A stretch of 64,000 nucleotides of DNA from Erodium maritimum. Taxonomy: Eukaryota; Streptophyta; Magnoliopsida; Geraniales; Geraniaceae. Both the position numbers and the translations under genes were made by a program. A model generated the notes under the pieces. It was not told the DNA's origin. It worked only from the letters and a program-made list of their open reading frames with translations, and did no database searches. Location of the stretch: positions 31,827,825-31,891,824 of the forward strand of contig OY997591.1 of the NCBI GenBank assembly GCA_963921825.1, read 5' to 3'. The stretch's first letter is position 1; every line of letters starts with the position of its first letter. Below, piece by piece: positions 1 to 10,472 of the stretch.

Positions 1-586
1 GTGCAGGTGCTTGAGGTGCACCTGTTACTACAAAACATATATATGTCAAGCATCGGTATATTAATGACATACAGTCAGCACCACAACCACAAACAACAAA
101 TGCGTTTTGTGGCTTGAGTGATGAGTATATTTTTGAACAAGAAATAGGAAGAAAGTGCTGCACCCCACACCTTTAGGTTTTAGGACACATAAACCTATTC
201 CAATCAATCACAACTACGAGCTCCAAAGTGTAAACTAAGTGTCTAGGTTTTCTTAGTCCCTCTTAGGTACTTAAGATCTACACTAGTTGAGTTATCTTCT
301 ATGGAGTTTTCAGCATGAAACTACCTTTTTTTTAACTAGAATTGTGAGTGACAACTATAAGAACTTAGGCACATATTGATATACTATAAATGGTTCCAAC
401 TCAGATGGTATATTTTTCCATACTAATTTGAATGTAGAAAAGTAGAAATCAAAGACCAAACACGAAAATTGTGATTTATGACTTACTACTTTCTTCCTCA
501 TCATCATCATCATACTCGTAATCTTCGTAATCATAGTCATAGTCTTCATCATTATAATCAACTCCATAATTCACCTTACGAGGCAT
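1..586 (-). CDS. HBS1: HBS1-like translation GTPase, first two coding exons (partial)
   Basis: Seen: on the minus strand an ATG at 586-584 opens a 33-codon exon (487-586) beginning MPRKVNYGVDY and continuing as an Asp/Glu/Tyr-rich acidic stretch. It ends at a consensus donor (GTAAGT). A second exon (1-21) follows a CAG acceptor in phase and reads S-APQAPA before leaving the window. Known: plant HBS1-like proteins (Dom34/Pelota partner, EF1A-like GTPase for ribosome rescue in the cytosol) start with MPRK followed by an acidic Asp/Tyr-rich segment, then a RanBP2-type zinc finger and the GTPase. Only the poorly conserved N-terminus is present, so the call rests on this short signature and on splice logic. 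The zinc finger and GTPase would lie left of base 1. A generic acidic nuclear protein is the alternative. Confidence 0.55.
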
Positions 587-900
587 GGTGCTCTTTCTCC
601 TGCAACACAGTCAAGTAAAAAAAAATGCTGCTCAAATGAGAATATATATTCCTCTAACCTATCCAATCTGTAAACAAAAACAAAGTTGCAAATACCTCTA
701 CACAATGAACAGTGTAAGCGAAAGCTTTCAGTAAAGCAGCTTCCCCGACGAACTAAAATCACTTGGGCATTGCGAAGCGGCACGAAGATAAAGGTCGGTC
801 CCGTTTGGCTCCCGAGAAAATTCCGCAGGAAAGAGAAAAAGGAGGCTATAAAAATCCGATTCAGATGGAGCTATTAGGGTTTGAGGCGCATCGGCGGTGG
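587..900 (-). promoter_or_regulatory. 5' leader of the HBS1-like gene with leader intron and telo-box
   Basis: Upstream of the HBS1-like ATG the minus strand shows a probable 96-bp leader intron (600-695; donor GTATTTG, acceptor TTGCAG, pyrimidine-rich end). Further upstream is AAACCCTAA (874-882), the telo-box found near transcription starts of many plant translation-machinery genes. That fits a translation factor. The transcription start was not located. Confidence 0.4.
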
Positions 901-1112
901 TGGCAAGCACGGATGAGTGTGAATCTCAGGTGGAAAGTGGATGGGAGAGAAACTCGTTTGGGTCTGTTTTCGTAACTTTCTCAAACAACTTGATTGAATG
1001 AATCCGTTCCCCAAACGCTTTTGCAAATAAACGCGCGTCTCAGCAGAGTACTGTATTGTGTCATAACTTATGACACAATACATAATTACTGAAAGCTTTC
1101 GCTTACACTGTT
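708..1112. repeat. Inverted 27-bp repeat flanking the HBS1-like leader
   Basis: Bases 708-734 and 1086-1112 are perfect reverse complements over 27 bp, with AAAGCTTT near the centre. The left copy lies in the probable 5' leader of the HBS1-like gene and the right copy about 350 bp upstream. No target duplication is visible, so it may be a small foldback element or an inverted duplication from template switching. Confidence 0.6.
1053..1081. repeat. 29-bp perfect palindrome
   Basis: Fourteen bases on each side of C1067 are exact reverse complements (arm GTATTGTGTCATAA). It sits just inside the right copy of the 27-bp inverted repeat, so the two may share an origin. Confidence 0.8.
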
Positions 1113-2089
1113 TTAACCCATATGCCTTTAGATCTCGGTTTTTTTGATGTTCAGATCTCCTTTTCTTATCTCCAATTCTCCATAATTAAAAATACAATAT
1201 ATTGATAATCATATATCATCCAACATTTATGATATTATCATTTATATAATATAATACAATTGAATATATCCAGAATCTCACATTCATAAACAGATATAAT
1301 GACTAGTATACATAAATTTTATGGATCTCAGCTTTGTGGGTACATCACTTATCCAAAACATAAGATATAAATCAATACACAAGTGGAGATAAGAACAATT
1401 GAAAACAAATTTAAAATCCAAAAACTGAGATATACGAAAACAGATCTGAGCAAAATCAAGTACTAAAAAAATATAAAGTACATATTAATATGCATGGATC
1501 AAGTTAAGGAACTAATACGGATCTAAAAAGTTTTATCTACAAAACAAGATCGGGAAAAGCAATTGCAAAGTAAACGAAGATATAAGAATAATCAACAATA
1601 CTTACATCCCCTATAGAAAAACGAAGAAATAAAGAAACCAAAATCAAATACCAACTGAGACTTTTGTTGGAGATCAACACTAAAACTTGAAAAGGGAAGA
1701 GAATAGAAAAAGAGAGAATGACAAAGGGAGAGAGAGGAGAGAATTGAGATGGTGTGCTGCCGAGATTGTAAAATGAGAGAGAGGTTATATAGCGTCCAAT
1801 GGTCAATTAGGGTTGGATGAGCAAGGACTGAAACATGTGATGAGTTGTATTTAATGGTACAATGGGCTGTTTAATAATGGGCTTAAAACTGTTTTTGGGT
1901 GAAAACTGTTAAGTTTGTTTAGCCTATCCATGACCATGTTACTAAACCATGTTTACTACATAAGGTAAAATAATTTATTTTTCAAATTTATTATTTTTTA
2001 TATATTAAAAAATAATTTATTTTGAATATTTCATTATATATGTTTAATATATTATTTATTAATAATTTAAAATAATAAAATAATCAAAT
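1113..2089 (-). promoter_or_regulatory. Intergenic stretch with a possible promoter and leader pointing left
   Basis: The minus strand has a TATATAA-like box at 1786-1792, then a C/T-rich leader (about 1660-1760) and a possible donor (GTATTTG), like a plant housekeeping promoter with a leader intron. No coding exon follows before the HBS1-like promoter, so it may be a decayed or duplicated promoter. An 89-codon minus frame (1537-1806) covers it but is leader-like in composition and not called. The rest is AT-rich without recognised genes. Confidence 0.25.
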
Positions 2090-2172
2090 CCGCCTAGGCC
2101 CCGCCTAGTCCCCGCCTACCGCCTAGGGGTCCTCGCCGCCCGACTAGCGCCTAGCGCCATTTACAACCATGG
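2090..2172. mobile_element. Right-end fragment of an hAT-type element
   Basis: A GC-rich run of CGCCTAGGC-like words ends in TTTACAACCATGG. This resembles the right end of the complete hAT copies at 2210-3047 and 60109-60475 (CTAGGCGGGG..TTTTTACAACAT). No left end or target duplication was identified, so it is a fragment or an over-diverged copy. Confidence 0.35.
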
Positions 2173-2209
2173 TCATAAGAGCATTACAACCGTGGCATTG
2201 CCTTAGCAC

Positions 2210-3047
2210 CAAGGTTGTAAAAAAGGTTAGGCGTTACACGGACGGAGACGGGAATTAATCGGATTATTATTTTAGTATATATTATCAAAATTTATATTAT
2301 ACTATATAAAAAATATTAATAACATCGAACATTAAATATAATAAAAACATAAATATTCTACTAAACTGAAAGTATCATACAATTCTTAAAAGGGATTACT
2401 CCATGTCCTAACGCCCAACTTTCAGAAATTGTTAAATCCAAACCCTGTACAATTGAAATTGCCATGTAGTAACGATCAATTAATTGAAATTGCCAATTGT
2501 TTCTAATTTTAAACGGACGTTAACTTGGACAAGTGAAAAGTCGAGTTTACCCTCAAATATGTTCTTCCTACGGATGTTAACTTGGCCTAACTTCATCTCT
2601 TTGTGACCTAATCTCTTAATCTCAGCTCTTCGAACTTCATCTCTTTGTGTCCAAGCTTCGAATTTCATCTCTTCGTGACCTCAGCTCGTGCAAGCTCCAT
2701 TATAAAATGAGTCACATGGGCAGCACGTGATTCACTGTTCACGGAAAAATTCAATTCAAACAGTACTTTTTTATTTTTAATAATTCAGTTTTGAAATTCG
2801 TTACTATTTGACAATTTTCCAAAGCTTGGGTACGGATTTGACAATTAAGTGTAGTACGAGGTTAGGACATGGAGTAAACCCTTCTTAAAAAATATCAATA
2901 AGTATGAGTATGAGTATCAACTAGCATAATTTTATGGTTTCACTTGGTTTGTAGAAGGTTAGGAACTGTTTTTTTAACTACAAATTTGATCAGACGCCTG
3001 ACCGACCCACTCAATGAATCGGGCAGGCGGGGATTTTTACAACATGG
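2210..3047. mobile_element. Non-autonomous hAT element, 838 bp, with 8-bp TSD
   Basis: The element is bounded by a perfect 8-bp direct repeat CTTAGCAC (2202-2209 and 3048-3055), the size made by hAT transposases. Its ends are inverted: CAAGGTTGTAAAA on the left and, on the complement of the right end, CCATGTTGTAAAA (11 of 13 identical). No transposase-like frame is present. The right 110 bp match the copy at 60109-60475. The frame at 2944-3126 lies inside and is considered chance. Confidence 0.8.
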
Positions 3048-3055
3048 CTTAGCAC

Positions 3056-3979
3056 TATCAATTTATATTTTAGGAAAAAAATCAATTGACAGTAGAAAAG
3101 AGAAAACACTTATTAGTAATACTTAATTTTTTGTCTACAATAAGACAATATTAAGGTAAAGCTAATTTTTTAATTTTATTAAATTACTTTATTTATTTTT
3201 ATTTTTAAAATAAAATATAATGTAAAGAAACATATACTTTATTTCACAAATATTGATTGTACATAAAATTGAGATACAAAAAAAATATATTTTTGTAATT
3301 CTAGAATTTAAAAAATGTGTCAAAAATATATATTTTGTAAAATATAAAATTTAAAAACATATTAGATTAATTTTTTACTTGAAACAAAAAATAAATACTC
3401 TTGAAACTAAAAACATAATAATTTGATTTTGCAAACCTAAAAAAATCAGATTCAATAACTGATATCTTAAAAATGAAAGTTGTTAAACTAATATAATATA
3501 TACTCTATAATATAAAATATAAAATCATACTTAAATATAATATATAATATAGAATCATGTTTTTTTAAAATAAACATAAAATCCTTTCAAAAATATATAA
3601 TATTTTGTAAGCATGAAGGTAAAAAAAATGAAAATTTTCGATTCTAATACTAAAAAAATAGCACACACAGCAACTGGCAACCCACAAAATAAAACATATT
3701 TCTCTTTTACTATTTTTTTTTTAAATAATATTATTTATATATAAAAGTAACAGTTGGCAGACTCAAGCGTTACCGGCCCATGAGGCGGTAGCGGGCTCAG
3801 GCCGTAAGCCTATCACTGCCCCTCACAGCCCATGCGTTGGTTAATCATGTCTTAGGCGTTAATCAAGCAGTGATGCGCTGCAGATGCTCTAACGTGCGTC
3901 ACAGAAGACTATTGTGCTCTATATGGACAAAAACGTGTTTGAAAGGGTTCATTATGCTTGGGATCTTCTATTTTTTGTA
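3056..3979. other. AT-rich intergenic stretch without recognised genes
   Basis: Bases 3056-3740 are extremely AT-rich with no supportable frame. A GC-richer block at about 3750-3900 has words such as GGCCCATGAGGCGGTAGCGGGC and looks like a piece of another repeat, but no ends were found. Confidence 0.4.
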
Positions 3980-4739
3980 GGGTTAATTGTTAAAAACTGT
4001 ATTGAAGTTTTGTCCATAACAAAAATATGCATAAATTTTTGTCCATGTATACTAAAGTTTTTGTTATAAAACGATAGGAAATAAAAGGAAATAGATCAAA
4101 AAACCAAAACGCGGAGAACACAACGATATAACGTGGAAAACCCCTCCAAACAACGGAGAGGAAAAAACCACGGGCGCCAACCAACAAAACTTCACTATAT
4201 GGAGAGTGTTTACACAACGCCGGGGATTTACACTGATTCAACTTATCCCTCATGGCAACTTACAGGTGGTATTTATAGGGGTGGTGTACAGATACTCCAT
4301 ACAAAATAGGGAAACAAAAAATATCTACAATTAAGACCCAATTTCCTAATATTTGTTACTTTGACAACAAGACATATGATTTCCTATATTGGTTACTTTC
4401 TAAATTAGTTACTTGGTAACCAAGCCACAAAATAGCTTGAATTTGGATCAACTTTCAACAGTTTTGTTTACCAATTTTTTCAGAAAAAAACGTAACAGCG
4501 ATGTTCAGAATGAATGGTCTATGCAGTTTTCCCGGATTCAAGAGATTTGTGGACAATACATAATCCATTCTAAAGTTGTGTGGGCAATTCATAATGCATT
4601 CTATAGTTGTGTGGGCAACATTTTAGGATAGTTTTCGACAACTTGTTAAGTTTGTTTTTAAATAATCGGTGGACAAAACTTCAGTGCATCCACAAAGCAT
4701 TGATATGGCTCTCTCTCTCTCTCTCTCTCAATAGACACT

Positions 4740-7206
4740 GTGGCAACAACATCATCATTAAAGATTGCTCAGAGACATGAAGAAGGTTCTACAAGAGATG
4801 AACTCATGGAGGATGAAGAACAAGGCCTTGGACATTCAAGGACTTCTTCACAACTCAAGAAGGATATACAAGAAGTTTATGGAGATGAAACAACCTTCAA
4901 CCTAGATCAACTATTTTTCTGGAAGCACAATAGGGTTTGGAGGAAGGTCAGACAGCTCAAATAAATGGTTATTAGCTCTAAGGACGTGCAGTAGCAAAAG
5001 GAGCATAATCAAGCTTCTTCTTCAATGGGATGTCCATCTCCTGGCTTTAAAAATGTCAGGTCTCGGTTCAAAAAGAAAAGATTTGTTGAAAGGCTGAATC
5101 AAACATCTAGATCTCCTGTTATTCCCAAGTTCTTCACTGCTTTTGTCCACAATATACCACCACATTCATCTCCTTCCTAGCTGCAAAATGTGTTTAGGAA
5201 GATACCTGACTTTAGAAAAGCTCTGGTAGCTCAGAGACTAAATCCTAAAAATAAGTGGTATGGGTTTGTTTACTTTCGTAGCTCCAAAAGTCTAGAGTAA
5301 GCAATTGGAAGGTTCAATGGAGTCTATATATGGGAACACAAATTATTTGTCACCAAAGCTTGGATTAGGAGTACGAGTGGTTCAACAACTCACATTAACA
5401 CTTCTAAGCCTTTCACTAACTCTAGATTGCCAAGCTTGCCTTCAAAAACTTACGAAGACTATTTGCATAGTGGTTTTATAGTCACATCTCAATCATCTGT
5501 TCTCAAACATTCTCATCTTGTAGTCATACATCTAAATATGCCAATAAAGGCAGTTATGAGAGAAATATCATTACAAGTAGTCTATGAGGTCCAATTGACG
5601 TCTCTAGGTAACAGAACTGTTTTGGTACACTATCTAGATGAACATTTTGATGAAGAATTATTGAGAGACAATGGCTCCTAGCTCCAACAATGGCTAACAG
5701 TCCTCCTTGGGTTTGAAATTTTAGGTGCTAAGAATGAAAATTTTATTTTGTTTTCCATATAAGGAATACCATATCATGGATAGTATGAGGAGGACTTCCA
5801 AGCCTCCATTGCTAATCATGGAACAATTATTTACACACACCCTGTCTCCAAAACAGGAATTCTGGTGGATGTGGCTTATGTTCTAGTACATACTTTTAAA
5901 GTTTGAATGAATGCCACGGAATCCTCACAAGTGTCCCAATATCTCCTCCAACAAGTCCTTTCACTACCAACACTTAGTCTACTTCTCCCTCAAATTCCTT
6001 TTCATTTGAATTGGGAGATCATCTTACTACTACACAAGAGCAAAGCCTTGTCATTCACTCTACTTCCTCATCTGAGACATCATTTCCTGACCAAGTGGAA
6101 GCCCCTGATACAAATGCCCCATTTAATTCTCTAGCTGAAGAAAATATACAACCACCTGAGGTTGCAATTAGTATTGAGAATCTTCTGCTGCAGTTAATGT
6201 TGAGAACATTCACTCTTCTTCCCATTAGGATTCTCTTCAGAATATGATGATCAGTAATATATTTGCAGAGATTGATGGTTCAAAGCATAACTTGTTGGAT
6301 CATCCTACATCCCAAGTCAATAATTTGGACCAAGCAATGATATCCAATCTATGCATGATAAATTTGTCACTAATCACCCAAATGAAGATTAGATCTCTAT
6401 AATACCAGTATTAAGGACACCTTCTCTCATTCAGTCAAATACGCATATACTCACCTATACTGTTACTAAAGCCCATTCCAATGTTACAGCTACCAATTTA
6501 GTTACAATGGAAGGTAACCTTTCTTGTCTAATTACTTTACAATCACCTTTGAATATTTTATTTCAGGAAAGTACAAGGCAGATAAGCATTTATTCTTGGA
6601 TTGGCCCAAGAGATTTCTACCTTGGAAAGGAATACTATCAATTATACTGACAAGCAAAAGGATATTTGCCTCTCAACATCTCAATCACTAAGACCACTAA
6701 GCCTAGAAAATATTTCAAGTGGGAAGATATTTGAAGCAGATTTCCCCCCTTCCTCTCTAGTACCTCCCTCTCTACTACAAAAAGAAGTTTTAGAGGTTGC
6801 TGATTTTTTGGGCCTCTCATCTGAAAAATATAAGGGTGTAGTGGCTCCAAAATACAGTTCAACGAAGAAAAAAAGCCTCCAAGCAAGAACTTCTCATTCG
6901 TATGTTACCAAATCAAAACAAAAAGAACCAGCTCCTCATATTCAGCCACATCCAAAACCCATATTTTTAGAAGAAAAATATGCAGCAAAAAGAGTATGGG
7001 GCTTTGGTAAGGCAATTGGTCTGAAGGCTAGAATTTCTGAAGAAACTATTTTATATCAGTTGAATTCTTTGGAAGACTTTGACAATCATAAGGTGGATTT
7101 TGATGGAGGCTCTAAAGATGAGTTTGTGGATTTAGAAAAGGATTCAGATACAGATTTTTTGGTGAGCAATAAGCTCATCAATCTTTCCTTACAAAAATCT
7201 ATATGA
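4740..7206 (+). pseudogene. LINE-1 ORF1 (RRM-type nucleic-acid-binding protein), decayed
   Basis: Pieces in several frames form an ORF1. At 5140-5360 the translation contains FVHNIPP, then WYGFVYFRSS and LFVTKAWI, the RNP-like pattern of the RRM that replaces the usual ORF1 fold in many plant L1s. Later pieces (5427-5681, 6601-7206) match ORF1 of LINE-3 in order; 6601-7206 ends in an acidic tail. Stops and frameshifts break it. The final TGA (7204-7206) overlaps the ORF2 ATG (7203-7205). ORF1 proteins bind LINE RNA; this copy cannot make a full one. Confidence 0.7.
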
Positions 7207-8420
7207 AATTACTCTCATGGAATGTGAGAGAGATCTCATCCAAGCAAAAATGGGATCTTTGGTAACTTGGTCCACAAGGAATGTCCAAACTTTATTCTTC
7301 TGCAAGAAACTATATTGGAAACTCTTCCATCCTCTTTCCTCAGATATTGTGATCTTGATTGAGGTTGGGAATTGACATCTATTGAAGCTGTTGGAAACTC
7401 AAGGGGAATTATTTCTATCTGAAAATCAAAAGACTATATTTTCAGACTTAAAAAGACTAGATGGAGCCCTTATTTGGTTTGGGAAGTATGTTATTCTAAA
7501 TAAGCCTTACTGCATTGTCAATATTTATGCTTCAAACTCTAGAAGGGGCAAAAAATTACTTTGGTGGAAAATTGAAGATAACTTGAAAGATCTAACTCTC
7601 CTGATGTGCCCATTTTAGTGGGTGGGGATTTCAATATTGTTTTGGATGTGGATGAGAGATCCAATAAAAGGGGTTCAGGTTCTGATATGGCATTCTTTCA
7701 AGCATTCATCAATAATCTAAGCCTTATAAACTTACCTATGGTTGGTTGAAAGCTCATTTGGTTTAGACTAGGATCTCAGGCTTCAAGGATTGATAGGACA
7801 AAATTTGGATCTGAATCTAGATCCAAATTTTGTAGATCTCTTTGGGATTAAAAGTTTAACTTGGAATCTTGGATCTGGTGTTAGGATACTATTTTAGGAG
7901 GACATCTGGTGGGGTGAAATTCCATTCAAATTCTATTCCTCATATCACAATCCAAAAAGATAGTTGTTGTAGACGCTTGGACAGGTTCAACTTGGCATAT
8001 GAATTTTAGAGCATCTCCTAGGGGTAGGGGTGAGGATGAATGATAGGCTCTTACAATTGTTCTTAATGGGGTTCACCTCTCTACTCATCCAGACACTTTA
8101 TGTTGGGTATGGGATAGTAAAGGGTTTTCAGTAAAAAAAAACTCTACACATTACTTTAGCAGTAAGGCACCCCTGCCTCAGATTCATATCTTGGACAAAA
8201 CATCTTTGGTCAACATCAATCCCCAACAAAATCACAACCGTTTGTTGGCTGGCTTGTCTCGAATCTATTCCTTATAAGAGATTCCTGGAAAGTATATATA
8301 TGACATTGTCACTAAATGATGTCACTTGTCATGTTTGAAATTGAGATTTTGTGGATGGATCTCATGCACTGCCCCAAAGCTTGGCTTGTCTGGGGTTGTA
8401 TTATGTCTTGGTGGGGAATT
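7203..8420 (+). pseudogene. LINE-1 ORF2 remnant: endonuclease joined to zf-RVT, no RT
   Basis: ORF2 begins MKLLSWNVRE at 7203. It continues in shifting frames as an apurinic-type endonuclease (VGGDFNIVLD near 7620-7650; FRLGSQASRIDR near 7765-7800). Near 7860-7980 it jumps to the C-terminal region, WHMNFRASPRGRGEDE and DTLCWVWDSKGFSVKK, which lies after the reverse transcriptase in L1 ORF2. The RT domain with its YADD/FADD motif is missing, so an internal deletion removed it. Not functional. Confidence 0.7.
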
Positions 8421-9125
8421 GTTTAGGTAATCCCTGAATCTGTCAAGGAGCTCCTAATCATTTGATCCTCAATTATTCAACCAAAGTTCAAAAAGACATG
8501 GAAGAGAATAGCTCAAATCTGTTGGTGGTGGTGTAGAGTTGTGGCCTGTCGGAGAAGGTGTGGGCGTGAGTCTTGAAAAAGTCACTGGCCACGTCAACAG
8601 AAGACACCATCAAGGTGGGTATGGAACCTAGCTTCTATAGTCGTAGTGGAAGAGTAGAATGAAAGGGGTGGTTCTTTTGTGGGAGGCGGCCCTCCATGGA
8701 GAACGAAGTAGATACATAGGGATAATTTTGTCCTTACAATTTATTAAATGGACTTCGTTTGAATATTTAACAAAAACTTATAGTTTGTGGGATATTGACC
8801 TTTTATAAGGTATGTACATGATAACAAAGTTTAGGGTGAGTATGTTTTTGGGAAAAAAGGTCACTAACGGGTATATTTCTGTACTTTTTCCTTTATTTAA
8901 TTTCTCCGAGAATTGTAAAAGTTGATGTTTGCTCTATAGGTGTTGTTTAATCTCTAAATGTAATTTGTGATTTGTACACTTCCTCACTCCATGTAACTCT
9001 TATTTATCCTCAAAAAAAGTTTAATCTAAGTTTGTTTTGCTGATAAAAAAAACAAAGCATAGACAAAAGTTTATGCATGTTTTCGTTTGTAGACAAAACT
9101 TCAATATACTTTTTGACAATTCATC

Positions 9126-10472
9126 ATTTTTTAATCGAGGAGAATGAAATGTATCCCCATAAAAGGACACATGATAATGAGAATCACAAATCATCAAAAT
9201 AAGGTTCCAACATTACTACCAAAAAACAAAGCGATATAATAGAATGCCACCCCAACAGCCCAAGAGTAAAAAATCCACTAGGTCAGACTAGTAAACAATA
9301 TTACAAAAGGCCGTCAAGATTAATCCTCCACCCTCAAAGAGGACGAGTAACCCATGTCTCTCCACCAACCAATAGGAAGGTTGATCGGTCCCAACAACGA
9401 CTATTTTACCAGAGCCATGCCGAGAAGAAAAATAAACCCAAGAAGAACAGTGAGAGAAGGGAACAAAAAAACAAAACAAAACATGAGAAAACTGAGGATA
9501 AACTTTAGAATTGATGAAAGAGAGTAGTCACAAGAGACTATAGCCACAAAATGATGTTGATCTGCTACCCGATCGCATCGAGCTAGAAAATGCCTCGTGT
9601 TGGATTCTACTAAGAAGAACCCCCAAATCAATTGCTTTATCGCTAGTAAACACCCTCCCTACTATGCTCTAACCAAAGTTGTTGTAAACTCAATAACGCA
9701 ATTCACAACCAATCATTTTGTAGTCGTCGAGAACCCAATAGAGAAGAGTAGAAGAAGATAAAGAGGGTCAAGGAGGAGGGGAGGGCACTAAGTTATCACC
9801 AAGGGCCAAAACTGTCAAAACCAATGGCATATAATGAGCAGGTGGGAGACAATCTCCCTTGACAACCTATAAAGATATCACGTCTATATCTCAATGGAAA
9901 TAGGGATTCCTCTATCCTCAATAATTAAGGAGATGGGAAGCATCTCATGAGAAAAAAGGAAAATAAAGATTTGTATCTTGGGAATGGCTAACCAAACAAT
10001 AGATAACCAGGACATAGTATAGCTTGAATCCTAACAAAAAATAACCTCAAAAGCCCTAGATGAAGGCTTCACGGATCTAAGAACCAAACCAAAATGGAAG
10101 ACTTCTTAGGTTCTGACCGGACTCCATAGAGGAGTCCTCGTATATCCTTAAAAGCTGCCAACTCTCGATCCCGAAGAGTCCTTATACTGGTGTAACGATA
10201 AACACAATCGAACCAAATGACCACTATGGGGCTAGGCTAGTCTAGATTCAGCTTATAAAGCTGAGGAAATATTTTTAGTCAAGGTAGTATCAAGAATCCA
10301 TGCATTCTCCTATAAAGGGATCATAAAGATAAAAACCATGAACCAATAGAAAGTGGTGGGACCATAAACGACCTGGTTGGATCCTAAGAAAATGATAAAA
10401 TATGGTGTAGAAACAGGGAATAGGAACACGCATATAGAGAAAAGGAAACCAAGTATCACTCTAATTCGCTCC
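9126..10472 (-). pseudogene. Minus-strand LINE ORF2 relic, C-terminal part
   Basis: Read from 10472 leftward, the minus strand gives the region after the reverse transcriptase of plant LINE ORF2: FPQLYKLNLD near 10270-10240, then RTLRDRELAAFKDIRGLLYGV near 10180-10120, followed by zinc-binding-domain-like remnants to about 9290. Many stops occur. Its upstream continuation is at 27808-28170, so the large LTR element at 10473-27807 was inserted into this relic. It is a different, older LINE than LINE-1 to LINE-3 and has the opposite orientation. Confidence 0.55.

Larger units (their letters stand above)
4704..9051 (+). mobile_element. LINE-1 of window: plant L1-type retrotransposon, internally deleted
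   Basis: Flanked by a 12-bp duplication with one mismatch (ACAAAGCATTGA 4692-4703, ACAAAGCATAGA 9052-9063) and ending in poly(A) at 9045-9051. It starts with a CT repeat, then carries ORF1 remnants with an RRM, an endonuclease and a zf-RVT-like tail, but no reverse transcriptase. At 4.35 kb it is shorter than typical plant L1s (about 6 kb). It is one of three related LINEs here (also 48791-60755 and from 60760). Confidence 0.85.
3980..9125. mobile_element. Terminal-inverted-repeat element split by LINE-1
   Basis: About 80 bp at 3980-4060 are inverted at about 9045-9125; both contain TATTGAAGTTTTGTC and ATGCATAAA.TTTTGTC. Without the LINE at 4704-9051 the element is about 0.8 kb (3980-4703 plus 9064-9125), consistent with a MITE-sized non-autonomous DNA transposon of uncertain superfamily. 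No clear target duplication was found. The internal block at 4110-4250 has no called gene. Confidence 0.6.

Noticed and set aside
355-567. 70-codon minus frame rich in Met and Lys
   Set aside because: It is an alternative frame of the HBS1-like acidic exon; the MPRKV frame with good splice sites explains the DNA better.
4080-4260. 87-codon minus frame (3990-4253)
   Set aside because: Inside the terminal-inverted-repeat element; no motif, and overlapping the inverted repeat.
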